Assembly (NCBI RefSeq): GCF_004362825.1 | Contig: NZ_SNXZ01000002.1 | Span: forward strand, 1,173,365-1,237,364 | Origin: Labedaea rhizosphaerae | GTDB taxonomy: Bacteria; Actinomycetota; Actinomycetes; Mycobacteriales; Pseudonocardiaceae | Direction of reading: 5' to 3' | Length of the DNA stretch: 64,000 nt | In this document: one piece after another, positions 49,304-59,956 of the stretch | Layout of the letters: each line of letters starts with the position of its first letter | How positions within the stretch are numbered: position 1 is the stretch's first letter | Program-made: the position numbers and the translations under genes | Notes under the pieces: generated by a model | Seen by the model: only the letters and a program-made list of their open reading frames with translations | What the model was told of the DNA's origin: nothing | Databases searched by the model: none

Positions 49304-50404
49304 CTACACGACTACGAGGTTCTTGGTGGTCAGGGTGAGGAGTTCCGCGTCGTCGTCGCGCACGACGAGCGTGTCCTCGATGCGGACTCCGCCCTTGCCC
49401 GCGAGGTAGACGCCGGGCTCCACGGTGACCGCCATGCCAGCCGAAAGTGTACCTTCACCGGTCTTCGCCAGGGACGGCGCCTCGTGGATCTCCAGTCCCA
49501 CGCCGTGCCCGAGGCCGTGCAGGAACTGCTCGCCGTAGCCCGCTTCCTCGATCACCGCGCGGGATGCGGCGTCCACGTCCTTGACGTCCGCGCCGACCGC
49601 GAGCGCGGCCCGGCCGGCCGCTTGCGCCGTGGCGACCAACTCGTAGATCTCGCTCTGCCAGGCCGCGGGCTTGCCCAGCACCAGCGTGCGTGTCATGTCG
49701 GAGTGGTAGCCGTCGACCAGCGCGCCGAAGTCGATCTTGACGAGGTCGCCCGCCTGCAACACCGCACCGGTCGGCCGGTGGTGCGGGACCGCCGAGTTGG
49801 CGCCGGTGGCCACGATCGTCTCGAACGACGGGCCCGCGGCGCCGTGGTCGAGCATCCGGGTCTCGAGCTCGCGGGCGACTTCCTTCTCGGTGCGACCGGG
49901 GCGCAGGCCGCCGTGCTCGATCAGGCCGGCGAGCGCGCGGTCGGCGGCGGCGCACGCCATGCGCAACGCCTCGACCTCGACGTCGTCCTTGACCAGCCGC
50001 AACTGCTCGACCAGGCCGGGCGCACGCACGAAGGCGGCCGCGCCCGCGGCGGCGGTCAACTGGTCGAGGCCGTCGACGGTGACGTGCTGGCTCTCGAAGC
50101 CGACCCGCCGGTAGCGGCTCGACCGCTCACCGGCCACGGCGGCGAGGCGCAGCGCGCTCGGCCGGTCGATCAGCCGGGGCAGGTCGGGCACCTGCGCGGC
50201 CGACTGGGTGAGGTAGCGGCCGTCGGTGCAGAAGACCGTCAGGTCGTCGGCTTCGTCGGCGTGGACGAGCAGGGCGGCGTTGGAGCCGGTGAAGCCGGTC
50301 AGGTAGCGGACGTTGAGCAGGTCGCCGACGAGCAACGCGTCCAGGTCGCGCTCGCGCAGCAACGCCCGCAACGCGGCACGGCGATGAGCGTGGGATACCG
50401 GCAT
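49304..50404 (-). CDS. pepP: Xaa-Pro aminopeptidase (M24B)
   Basis: 366 residues. N-terminal creatinase-like domain, C-terminal pita-bread fold with all metal ligands: KIDFGALVDGYHSDMTRTLV (two Asp), GHGVGLEIHEAP (His), VTVEPGVYLAG (Glu), VRIEDTLVV (Glu). It removes residues preceding proline. ATG 50404 has TAGGCT 7 nt upstream, so the transcript is probably leaderless; the promoter overlaps that of the divergent gene. Confidence 0.93.
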   Translation of the reverse strand: MPVSHAHRRAALRALLRERDLDALLVGDLLNVRYLTGFTGSNAALLVHADEADDLTVFCTDGRYLTQSAAQVPDLPRLIDRPSALRLAAVAGERSSRYRRVGFESQHVTVDGLDQLTAAAGAAAFVRAPGLVEQLRLVKDDVEVEALRMACAAADRALAGLIEHGGLRPGRTEKEVARELETRMLDHGAAGPSFETIVATGANSAVPHHRPTGAVLQAGDLVKIDFGALVDGYHSDMTRTLVLGKPAAWQSEIYELVATAQAAGRAALAVGADVKDVDAASRAVIEEAGYGEQFLHGLGHGVGLEIHEAPSLAKTGEGTLSAGMAVTVEPGVYLAGKGGVRIEDTLVVRDDDAELLTLTTKNLVVV

Positions 50405-50411
50405 GGCGGCC

Positions 50412-50429
50412 AGCCTAGGCAACTACGCT
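50412..50429. promoter_or_regulatory. Back-to-back leaderless promoters of pepP and the B-4DMT gene
   Basis: The minus-strand box TAGGCT (50417-50412) is 7 nt before pepP. The plus-strand box TACGCT (50424-50429) is 6 nt before ATG 50436. Only 31 bp separate the two start codons, so each polymerase must cover the other's promoter and the two genes should compete for transcription. Confidence 0.6.
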
Positions 50430-50435
50430 GGGCGG

Positions 50436-50978
50436 ATGCGACCCTGGCTGACCCGCGCCGCCGTGCTCGCGGTGTTGCACGCCGCCGCCGACACGCTCAT
50501 CGCCTACTACCGGCTCGGCGAGCCGACGGCGTTGAGCCTGCCGCGGGGTGTCGCGCTCGGCGTCCTGGTCGGTGTCGCCGCCCTGTGGGGTGCGCTCGAC
50601 GGGTTGCGGCGCAAGCTCGACAGCGGCCGCACGTGGGTCCTCGCCGCGATCTTCGGCGGTCTGCTCGCCGCGATCATCGGGTTGGTCGCGAAGGCGATCC
50701 TGCTCAACCAGACCAGCGAGGAGGACATCTGGCCGGCCATCACCGGCGGGGCCGCGTTCACCGCGCTGCTGGTCCTGATCCCGGCGGGCATCGGGCTCGC
50801 GGTCGGCGGGGCGATGAAGTCGCCGCGCAAGCCGGTCGAACTCGACGACTCAGACGAGAATGCGGACGACGAGGACGACGAGGAGCCGGTTGCGAAGCCC
50901 TCGCCGCGGCCACGCAAACCGCGCCCGGAGCAGCAGGCGCGCCACCGTCACCGGAAGGACAAGGTTCCGCCGGCGTAG
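50436..50978 (+). CDS. B-4DMT family small membrane protein
   Basis: 180 residues with four hydrophobic helices (RAAVLAVLHAAADTLIAYYR; VALGVLVGVAALWGALDGL; VLAAIFGGLLAAIIGLVAK; FTALLVLIPAGIGLAVGGAM), then a charged tail, first acidic (DSDENADDEDDEE), then basic (RPRKPRPEQQARHRHRK). Matches the B-4DMT transporter-like family usually found beside pepP in mycobacteria and relatives. Substrate unknown. Its 3' end overlaps the convergent lipoprotein gene by 31 bp. Confidence 0.85.
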   Translation: MRPWLTRAAVLAVLHAAADTLIAYYRLGEPTALSLPRGVALGVLVGVAALWGALDGLRRKLDSGRTWVLAAIFGGLLAAIIGLVAKAILLNQTSEEDIWPAITGGAAFTALLVLIPAGIGLAVGGAMKSPRKPVELDDSDENADDEDDEEPVAKPSPRPRKPRPEQQARHRHRKDKVPPA

Positions 50979-52411
50979 CCGTCGAACTCCTCGGGTGTCA
51001 CGGTCGCCGTGGCCGACGCGTTGAGCGCGGCCGCCGCGGCGGGCACCGTCCAGAGCTTGCCGTCGTCGAGCAGCAGGCCGACGCCCCGGCCGGGAGCGGT
51101 GCGGGCGGGTGCACCGGGCTTGAGCCGAGCCAGCACCGGCACCCCGGCCAGCGCGGGCACGGGGTGGTCGAGCACGGCCACGGCGAGCTTCGCGGCCACC
51201 GAGCGCCGGTCGACGCGCACCACGCCGGACCCGACGACGAGGTCCATCGTGCGCTGCGGTGACGGGAACGCGTAGCCGCGCAAAGTGTTCAGCGCGCGCT
51301 CGACCGTGCCGCAGCCGTCCGCACCGGTCACGTCCAGTCCGAAGTGGACCATGTTGGTGGGCGCGGCCGGGTTCACGGTGGCGCGCAGGACGTCCAGCGG
51401 CACCCGGCCGCACGGGTCGTCGACGGGGATCACGGCGTGCCCGTCCGCCGTGCGGGCCAGCCCCGGCCCTTCCTGCCACGGCCCGGTCAGCACGACCGGC
51501 TCGTACGGAGCGGCGGTCAGGTCCGCGCCCAGGAACGTGATCGTGGTGCCGCTCTTGGTCTCGTGCGCGACCGCGAACGCGTTCAGGGCGTCCACCCACA
51601 TCCAGTCGGCGCTGAACGCGTCCACAATGGACTTCTTGACCGGGTGGGCGTCCCGCGCCTGGAAACCGTTCGCCGTCAGCGTTTGCACGTCCTTGGTGAA
51701 GGCCGCGTCGTGCGCCCGGAGCACGAACTGCCCGGCGCCGTTGGGGCCCGCGCCGGGCTCGGTCGTGTCGGTGTACATCAGGTAGAACCAGGCGCCGAGC
51801 TTGAGCGCGGCGGGCTGGCCGATGCCGTACTTGTTGGCCTTCGGGTCAAGACCGGACGCGGTGGCGATCGGCTTCACGCGCCGCTGCCAGTGCCGGCCGT
51901 CGGTGCTCACGGCGAGACCGATGGCGTTGCCGTGCGCGTGCCCGCCCGCGGAACCGGTGTAGTAGAGGTAGTAGGTGCCGTCGATCCGGAGCACCGACGG
52001 GTCGCAGGTATGCACGGCGTCGAAGCCGCGCCGGCTGCCGGTGAAGACGGCCCTGGGCGAGCGGAACGGCCCGTCCAGCGTTGGGGCGCTCGCGTAGAGG
52101 ATGTCGTCCCCGGGCGGGCCGGCCGAGCCGAGCTGGCTGCACCACCACAGCCGCACGGCCCCGCCGTCCTGCATCACGGCGGGTGCGTAGTTGTAGTGCG
52201 AGTCGCCACCACCGGCCGCCACGGTGCCCCTGCTGGCCCGGCCGCCGGCGGTCTCGAGCACGACGGGGGCGACGGGCGCCGCGGTGGCGGCACGCTGCTG
52301 CGCGTGCGCGACCGGGGTCTCCTGGGCGGTCGGCAGCAGCGGTTCCGAGGAACAGCCGGCCAGCACCGTCACCGCCGCGGCGGCCACGAACAACCGTCGC
52401 GCTCGCATCAC
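50948..52411 (-). CDS. Secreted lipoprotein with five-bladed beta-propeller (GH43-like)
   Basis: 487 residues. Signal peptide RARRLFVAAAAVTVLAGCSS with lipobox LAGC near residue 20. The body has GH43/GH68-type blades: HYNYAPAVMQDGGAVRLWWC, CDPSVLRIDGTYYLYYTGSA, HGNAIGLAVSTDGRHWQRRV. The typical catalytic acids cannot be assigned with confidence. Likely a surface carbohydrate-binding or -cleaving protein. GTG 52411 has TACACT 7 nt upstream. It is an insertion between pepP and aroQ relative to the mycobacterial order. Confidence 0.8.
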   Translation of the reverse strand: MMRARRLFVAAAAVTVLAGCSSEPLLPTAQETPVAHAQQRAATAAPVAPVVLETAGGRASRGTVAAGGGDSHYNYAPAVMQDGGAVRLWWCSQLGSAGPPGDDILYASAPTLDGPFRSPRAVFTGSRRGFDAVHTCDPSVLRIDGTYYLYYTGSAGGHAHGNAIGLAVSTDGRHWQRRVKPIATASGLDPKANKYGIGQPAALKLGAWFYLMYTDTTEPGAGPNGAGQFVLRAHDAAFTKDVQTLTANGFQARDAHPVKKSIVDAFSADWMWVDALNAFAVAHETKSGTTITFLGADLTAAPYEPVVLTGPWQEGPGLARTADGHAVIPVDDPCGRVPLDVLRATVNPAAPTNMVHFGLDVTGADGCGTVERALNTLRGYAFPSPQRTMDLVVGSGVVRVDRRSVAAKLAVAVLDHPVPALAGVPVLARLKPGAPARTAPGRGVGLLLDDGKLWTVPAAAAALNASATATVTPEEFDGYAGGTLSFR

Positions 52412-52418
52412 CCGATCG

Positions 52419-52424
52419 AGTGTA
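52419..52424 (-). promoter_or_regulatory. -10 box (TACACT), leaderless start of lipoprotein gene
   Basis: TACACT on the minus strand, 7 nt before GTG 52411. Confidence 0.55.
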
Positions 52425-52461
52425 GAGAGGGTCCCCGATCAGGTGGTGGCGATCCGGACCT

Positions 52462-54585
<2,124 letters not shown>

Positions 54586-54593
54586 AGCGACCG

Positions 54594-54599
54594 ATTCTA
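54594..54599 (-). promoter_or_regulatory. -10 box (TAGAAT), leaderless start of the small kinase gene
   Basis: TAGAAT on the minus strand, 8 nt before GTG 54585. It is one of the strongest boxes in the window. Confidence 0.55.
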
Positions 54600-54648
54600 G
54601 GAGGGATGACCACCTATTTTGAGGTGACGATCCGCCCGGAGACTCGGA

Positions 54649-55155
54649 CTAGCCCGCCAGGTGAGCCAGCACTTCCTTGACCACTCCCTGGACGTCCAGG
54701 TCGTCGGTGGCCACCTCCACGGCGGCCACCTCGCGATAGATGGGCATCCGCTCGTCCAGGAGGGCCTTGAAGGTCGCCCTCGGGTTCACGCCGGCCAGCA
54801 GCGGCCGGGCGGTGGACATGCCGGTGCGGCGGAAGCCTTCGGCCAGGCCCACCGTCAGCAGGACCACCCGGTGCTCGGCCAGGCGCTCGCGTGTCGCCGC
54901 CGAGAGGACCGCTCCCCCGCCCAGGGCCAGGATGCCGTCGTGGTTGACCAGGGCGTCGGCGACCGCCTGCTCCTCGATGGCCCGGAAGGTCGGCTCGCCG
55001 TCGGTGGTGAAGATGTCGCCGATCGACCGACCCTGATCGGCGACGATCTTGGCGTCGGTATCGAGGAAGGGGACGCCCAGGTGCTCGGCCAGCGCCGTGC
55101 CCACCGAGGTCTTGCCCGCGCCCGGCGGGCCGACGATCACTGCTCGCGGAGTCAC
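54649..55155 (-). CDS. aroK: Shikimate kinase
   Basis: 168 residues. P-loop [20 protein letters not shown]; shikimate-binding [20 protein letters not shown] and [21 protein letters not shown] region [23 protein letters not shown] 55155 overlaps the aroC stop (GTGA). Fifth step of the pathway. Confidence 0.95.
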   Translation of the reverse strand: MTPRAVIVGPPGAGKTSVGTALAEHLGVPFLDTDAKIVADQGRSIGDIFTTDGEPTFRAIEEQAVADALVNHDGILALGGGAVLSAATRERLAEHRVVLLTVGLAEGFRRTGMSTARPLLAGVNPRATFKALLDERMPIYREVAAVEVATDDLDVQGVVKEVLAHLAG

Positions 55156-56351
55156 CAGCGCTCCACAAGGGACTTGAGGTAGCCCTCGGCATTGCGCCGG
55201 GCCTCGGTCAGGGCGTCGCCGCCGAACTTCTCCGCGGCGGCGTCGGCCAGCACCAGCGCAACCACGGACTCCAGCACGACCCCGGCGCGTGGGACCGCGC
55301 ACACGTCGGAACGCTGGTTGATCGCGACCGCGGGCTCGCCGGTCGTGACGTCCACTGTGGCCAGTGCGCGGGGCACGGTGGAGATCGGCTTCATCGCCAC
55401 GCGCACCCGCAGCGGCTCGCCGTTGGTGATGCCGCCCTCCAGGCCGCCCGCGCGGTTGGAGCGGCGGGTCACGCCGGTGACGCTGCCCTGCTCCGTCGAG
55501 CGGTCGATCTCGTCGTGGGCCTTGCTGCCCCAGCGGGTCGCGGTGGTGAAGCCGTCGCCGATCTCGACGCCCTTCATCGCCTGGACGCCCATCACCGCAG
55601 CGGCGAGCCGTGCGTCGAGCCTGCGGTCCCAGTGCACGTGCGAGCCCAGGCCCGGCGGCAGGCCGTAGGCGAGGACCTCGATCACGCCGCCGACGGTGTC
55701 GCCCGCCTTGCGCACGGCGTCGACCTCGGCGACCATCCGTTCGCTCGCTGCCGGGTCGTACGCCCGGACCGGGCTTTCGTCCACAGTGGCCAGATCGTCG
55801 GGGCCGGGCATGGGTCCGTCCGGGTCGGCGGCCGCGCCGCCGATCGAGACGACGTGGCTGATCACCTCGACGCCGAGCAGCTGGCGCAGGTAGGCCTTCG
55901 CGACCGTGCCGAGCGCCGTGCGGGACGCGGTCTCCCGTGCGCTGGCGCGCTCGAGGACCGGGCGGGCCTCGTCGAAGCCGTACTTCTGCATGCCCGGCAG
56001 GTCGGCGTGGCCGGGGCGGGGACGGGTGAGCGGCTCGTTGCGGGCGAGCTCCGCCAGTTCGGCCGGGTCGACCGGGTCGGCGGCCATCACCTTCTCCCAC
56101 TTGGGCCACTCGGCGTTGGCGATGCGCACCGCGATCGGGCCGCCCTGGGTGCGGCCGTGGCGCACCCCGCCGAGGAACTCGCAGGCGTCGGTCTCGAAGT
56201 TCATCCGCGCCGACCGGCCGAAGCCGAGGCGGCGCCGGGCCAACTGCTCGCCGACATCGCTCGTGGTCACCTCGACGCCGGCCACCATGCCTTCCAGCAC
56301 AGCGATCAGCGCGGGCCCGTGCGATTCGCCGGCCGTCATCCACCGCAACAC
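55152..56351 (-). CDS. aroC: Chorismate synthase
   Basis: 399 residues. [40 protein letters not shown], and FMN-contact [20 protein letters not shown] near [20 protein letters not shown]. Makes chorismate. GTG 56351, with GAGG upstream. Preceded by the degenerate peptidase copy. Confidence 0.97.
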   Translation of the reverse strand: MLRWMTAGESHGPALIAVLEGMVAGVEVTTSDVGEQLARRRLGFGRSARMNFETDACEFLGGVRHGRTQGGPIAVRIANAEWPKWEKVMAADPVDPAELAELARNEPLTRPRPGHADLPGMQKYGFDEARPVLERASARETASRTALGTVAKAYLRQLLGVEVISHVVSIGGAAADPDGPMPGPDDLATVDESPVRAYDPAASERMVAEVDAVRKAGDTVGGVIEVLAYGLPPGLGSHVHWDRRLDARLAAAVMGVQAMKGVEIGDGFTTATRWGSKAHDEIDRSTEQGSVTGVTRRSNRAGGLEGGITNGEPLRVRVAMKPISTVPRALATVDVTTGEPAVAINQRSDVCAVPRAGVVLESVVALVLADAAAEKFGGDALTEARRNAEGYLKSLVERW

Positions 56352-56381
56352 CCCCGAATCCTCGCACGTCGCACCGTGGCC

Positions 56382-56663
56382 TCATGGCGGTGGTGTGGCG
56401 GGGAGCACCGGGAACAGCGTCGCCAGCGAGCAGACCGCCACCACCGCCGCGGTGAACCGAACACGCCCACCGATCGACGCAGCCAGCTTCGCGACACCCG
56501 ATGCGCCTGCCAGTCCCGGCCTCAACGCCACGGCGGTCCGACCGCCGTGAGCACCCGCCAGCCAGGCGACGCGAACACGCGACCATGCATGCCAGGCGCC
56601 ACCAGGGCCGAGTGCCGCAGCGACGCGCGGAGCCACCGTGGGCAACTCGGCTCGCGAGCTCAT
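56382..56663 (-). CDS. Small hydrophobic protein, degenerate duplicate of the prepilin peptidase C-terminus
   Basis: 93 residues, ATG 56663 overlapping the peptidase stop (ATGA). It aligns with the C-terminal half of its neighbour: AGAHGGRTAVALRPGLAGAS with GGAHLAVHWWRPDALGAGD, VAKLAASIGG with VKLAGWLGG, AVVAVCSL with TVVASVCSL, and ATLFPVLPATPPP with ATLFPVLPVASPP. The last 44 bp (56381-56424) repeat those of the peptidase gene (56659-56702) almost base for base. The catalytic GxGD is replaced by GASG, so it cannot be an active peptidase. It may be a decaying duplicate, or a small partner protein. Confidence 0.65.
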   Translation of the reverse strand: MSSRAELPTVAPRVAAALGPGGAWHAWSRVRVAWLAGAHGGRTAVALRPGLAGASGVAKLAASIGGRVRFTAAVVAVCSLATLFPVLPATPPP

Positions 56664-57283
56664 GGCGGCGATGCCACGGGAAGCACCGGGAACAGCGTCG
56701 CCAACCAGGCGGCTGCCAGTAGGCCGGGGCCGTGGGGTGCGCCGGTCGTGCGCCAGGCCGGCGCCAGCCTCAGGACCAGCGAGCAGACCGAAGCCACCAC
56801 CGTCACCAACACCATCGCGGGCCAGCCGAGCACGCCCAGCACGCCACCGAGCCACCCGGCCAGCTTCACGTCACCCGCGCCCAGCGCGTCCGGGCGCCAC
56901 CAGTGCACGGCCAAATGCGCACCACCGAAGACGAGCACGCCGAGCAATGCCGCCAGGCCCAGTGACACCCCGCCCCAGGACGCGGCGACCACGACGGCGG
57001 CGCCCAGGGCTGGGTAGCCGAGCAAGTTCACTGGATCCGGTAGTCGGCGGTGGGCGAGGTCGGCTGCCGTCAACAACACCGTGAACCAGCCCAGCAACAC
57101 CGGCACCGGCAGCCACCACGGCGGCAGGGAGCCGAACCGGGCGCCGACCAGGCACCACACCGTGGCGGTGCCCACGACGCACCACAGTGGACGGACGCGA
57201 ACACTGCGCGCCAGCAACCGGCTGCCGATCCACCCGGCGGGCGCACCGGCCACGCCCGAAACGATCATCGTCGAAACGTTCAT
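56660..57283 (-). CDS. A24-family prepilin peptidase-like membrane protease
   Basis: 207 residues with about six membrane helices. Both catalytic Asp regions are present: LTAADLAHRRLPDPVN and DALGAGDVKLAGWLGG (GxGDxK). The N-terminal methylase domain of full PilD is missing, as in archaeal and actinobacterial short forms (Rv2551c type). It would cleave type IV pilin-like or TadV-type signal peptides; no pilin gene is nearby. Conserved between aroE and aroC in actinobacteria. Confidence 0.88.
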   Translation of the reverse strand: MNVSTMIVSGVAGAPAGWIGSRLLARSVRVRPLWCVVGTATVWCLVGARFGSLPPWWLPVPVLLGWFTVLLTAADLAHRRLPDPVNLLGYPALGAAVVVAASWGGVSLGLAALLGVLVFGGAHLAVHWWRPDALGAGDVKLAGWLGGVLGVLGWPAMVLVTVVASVCSLVLRLAPAWRTTGAPHGPGLLAAAWLATLFPVLPVASPP

Positions 57284-57383
57284 GACTCCACGATGGACGC
57301 GCCGGACCGGCGTGCCAAGGACGAGCCCGGGCGAAGGGTGCCCTTCGCCCGGTGTTCACCCGACACGGTGAAACAGCGGCAAC

Positions 57384-58217
57384 TCAGAGTGGCAGCGGGA
57401 CGGCGTTCCCGGTCGCGGCGAGCAACGCATCACGCATCGCCGCGCGTGGCGCCGCACGCCCGGTGAACAACTCCACCTGACCGAAAGCCTGGTGCAGCAA
57501 CATGTCCAGGCCCGTGGACAACCGTCCACCGCGGCGGTGCACGGCGGCGGCGAGCGGGGTCGGCCACGGGTGGTAGATCACGTCCAGCACCCGCCCGGCC
57601 GCGGCCACCTGGTCGGCGACGGCCTCGGTCGCCGACGGCGGAACGGTGCTCACCACGACGTCGGCCCGCGCGCAGACCGCCGCGAAATCGGTCTCCGCCC
57701 ACGCGTGCACGGCAACCTCGGCCACTCCCGCACCGGACGCGGTGCTCAGAGCGTCGGCGGCCCGCGCGGGATCGCGCACCACCAACGCCAAGTCCTTGAC
57801 CCCCAACGAGACGAGCCCGGCGATCGCCGCGCGCGCGGTCCCGCCGGCGCCGAGCACGACCGCCGACGCGGCCGGTGCGCCGCCGAGCGCGCCGGTCACC
57901 CCGTCGACGTCGGTGCAGTCGGCGAACCAGCCAGAATCCTTGCGCACCAACGTGTTGGCGGCGCCGACCAACGAGGCGCGGTCGGACACGGCGTCGGCGA
58001 AGCGCAACGCCGCGACCTTGCCCGGCATGGTCACCGAGAGACCGATCCAGGACGCGTCGAGCCCGCCGACCAGCGGTGCCAGACCTGCTTCGTCGCATTC
58101 GATGCGCGAGTAGGTCCACGACAGGCCAAGGGCTTCGTACGCGGCACCGTGCAGAACCGGGGAGAGCGAGTGGGCGACCGGCGAGCCGAGTACGGCCGCG
58201 TGCCGCTCAGTAGACAT
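57384..58217 (-). CDS. aroE: Shikimate dehydrogenase
   Basis: 277 residues. AAVLGSPVAHSLSPVLHGAA (shikimate site), GLSVTMPGKVAALRFAD with the catalytic Lys, FADCTDVDGVTGAL, and the NADP site VVLGAGGTARAAIAGLVSLG. ATG 58217 overlaps the mltG end by 11 bp. Fourth step of the pathway. Confidence 0.95.
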   Translation of the reverse strand: MSTERHAAVLGSPVAHSLSPVLHGAAYEALGLSWTYSRIECDEAGLAPLVGGLDASWIGLSVTMPGKVAALRFADAVSDRASLVGAANTLVRKDSGWFADCTDVDGVTGALGGAPAASAVVLGAGGTARAAIAGLVSLGVKDLALVVRDPARAADALSTASGAGVAEVAVHAWAETDFAAVCARADVVVSTVPPSATEAVADQVAAAGRVLDVIYHPWPTPLAAAVHRRGGRLSTGLDMLLHQAFGQVELFTGRAAPRAAMRDALLAATGNAVPLPL

Positions 58218-59424
58218 GGTTCGCGCGGGCCTTGTCCACGTTGCGCTGGTGCTCCTCGCCGGTCACCGCGAAGCACGAGGTGCCGTCCTTCTCGCACTTG
58301 ACGAAGAACATCCACTTGCCCGGCGCCGGGTTCACCGCGGCGTCGATGGCCTCGTTGCTCGGCGCGGAGATGGGCGTCGGGGTCAGGCCGAAGTTGTTGT
58401 ACGTGTTGTAGGGCCCGCCCTTGGCGCGGTCGGCGTCCTTGGTGGTGATCTCGGGGCGGTCCAGCACGTAGTTGATCGTGGAGTCGTAACCCAGCTTCAT
58501 CGGCTTGGCCAGCCGGTTGTAGGTCACCCGCGACACCTTCGGGAAGTCCGAGGTGATCGCCTCGCGCTCGATGAGCGAGGCCATGATCAGCACCTCGTAC
58601 GGCGTGAACCCGGTGTCCTTGGCCACCGACGGCATGCCGACCGCCTGCAGGTGCAGCGCCGACTTGCTGAGCACCGTCTTCCACAGCTCGGTGGCGTCCG
58701 AACCCGGCTTCACGTCGTACACGTCGGGCAGGATGAGCCCTTCCAGGCGCCGCTTGGGCTCGGCCTTCTTGGCGTACGGCACGGCCCAGTCCGGCACGCC
58801 GAGCGACGCGAGGTCCGCCTTCTCGTAGGCGTTGCGCAGGGCGTCGGGCGACACGCAGGTGTCCTTGCCGTTGAGCTTCGCGCAGGACGCCTTGGACAGC
58901 TTGGAGATGATGCCCGAGACGATCGAGCCGTCCGGGGCCTTCACGTCGTCGAGCTGCGAACCCGCCCGGATCTGCAACTCGCCGACCCGCGCGTCCGGGT
59001 TGACGATCGCGGCCACGGCCGCGGCCCCCGACATCTTGGTCTTCATCACGTAGAAGCCGGGCTGCACGCCACGCAGCTTCGAGTTGTCCTCGCCCGCCTT
59101 CACGAACGCCTTCGCGCTGGCCACGACGTCGGCCTTGTGCAGCGTCTCGGCGATGTCGCCGGTCGACTCGCCGTCGGTGACCTCGACGACGACGTCCGCC
59201 TCGCCCTGGCCGGAGTAGTCGTCGTAGCTGCCGAAGCCGAGCACCTGCGTCACGCCGTAGTAGGCGCCGCCGGCGATCAGCAGGACGACGACACCGACGA
59301 TGGACCAGATGACGAGCTTCCGCTTGGGCACGCGCTCGCGGCGCCTGGGGGTGGTGGCCCGTTCCTCGCCGTGCCCACCGCCACTGGTGTACGGATCGTT
59401 GAACAGGTCAAGGTCGTCACTCAT
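58207..59424 (-). CDS. mltG: Endolytic murein transglycosylase (YceG-like)
   Basis: 405 residues. A cytoplasmic tail of about 40 residues, one transmembrane helix ([20 protein letters not shown]), a LysM-like region and the YceG catalytic domain with [20 protein letters not shown] (active-site Glu) and [20 protein letters not shown]. It cuts nascent glycan strands and sets their length. Start ATG 59424 overlaps ruvX by 8 bp. Confidence 0.95.
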   Translation of the reverse strand: MSDDLDLFNDPYTSGGGHGEERATTPRRRERVPKRKLVIWSIVGVVVLLIAGGAYYGVTQVLGFGSYDDYSGQGEADVVVEVTDGESTGDIAETLHKADVVASAKAFVKAGEDNSKLRGVQPGFYVMKTKMSGAAAVAAIVNPDARVGELQIRAGSQLDDVKAPDGSIVSGIISKLSKASCAKLNGKDTCVSPDALRNAYEKADLASLGVPDWAVPYAKKAEPKRRLEGLILPDVYDVKPGSDATELWKTVLSKSALHLQAVGMPSVAKDTGFTPYEVLIMASLIEREAITSDFPKVSRVTYNRLAKPMKLGYDSTINYVLDRPEITTKDADRAKGGPYNTYNNFGLTPTPISAPSNEAIDAAVNPAPGKWMFFVKCEKDGTSCFAVTGEEHQRNVDKARANHVY

Positions 59425-59953
59425 CGTCGCTTCCCGTCCTGCCCCCGTGGATACCGCGCTCGCCCAGCATGCGATGGGCGGCCGACCGCGCGTCCAGCCA
59501 CCCCTGCAGGATCGACACGGCCGCCGCCTGGTCGACCACCGCGCGCTGCTTGCGCCCCTTCACCCCACGCTCGCTGAGCATCCGGCTCGCCGTCACCGTG
59601 GTGAGCCGTTCGTCGGCGAGCCGGACGGGTACCGGGATCCGCTCCGCCAGCTGGTCGGCGTACCCGACCGCGGCTTCGGCGGCCGCACCGTGCCGGTCAG
59701 CCAGCGTCCTCGGTAAGCCCACGATCACCTCGACCACTTCGTGCTCGGCGACGAGCGCGACGACCTGGTCGAGGTCGCTGCCCGACCGGGTGTCCCGGGA
59801 CAGCGTAACGAGCGGGGTCGCCAGCACCGGGCTGGGATCGCTCAGCGCGACACCGACCCGCACCGAGCCGACGTCGATCCCCAGCCTGCGGCCCGGCCCG
59901 GGATCGTCGGATCCCGGGCGGTCGGGCCGTCGGCCGGTGGTCCCGCTGGCCAT
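59417..59953 (-). CDS. ruvX: Putative pre-16S rRNA nuclease / Holliday junction resolvase-like (YqgF)
   Basis: 178 residues. RNase H-like core [20 protein letters not shown] (first catalytic Asp), [20 protein letters not shown] and [20 protein letters not shown]. Probably trims 16S rRNA 5' ends. ATG 59953 is 3 bp after the alaS stop. Operon alaS-ruvX-mltG-aroE is standard. Confidence 0.95.
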   Translation of the reverse strand: MASGTTGRRPDRPGSDDPGPGRRLGIDVGSVRVGVALSDPSPVLATPLVTLSRDTRSGSDLDQVVALVAEHEVVEVIVGLPRTLADRHGAAAEAAVGYADQLAERIPVPVRLADERLTTVTASRMLSERGVKGRKQRAVVDQAAAVSILQGWLDARSAAHRMLGERGIHGGRTGSDDE

Positions 59954-59956
59954 GGG

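Noticed and set aside
56664-56855. N-terminal extension of the small duplicate protein into the peptidase gene
   Set aside because: The frame there is an out-of-frame overlap of the peptidase; ATG 56663 with the ATGA overlap is more natural.
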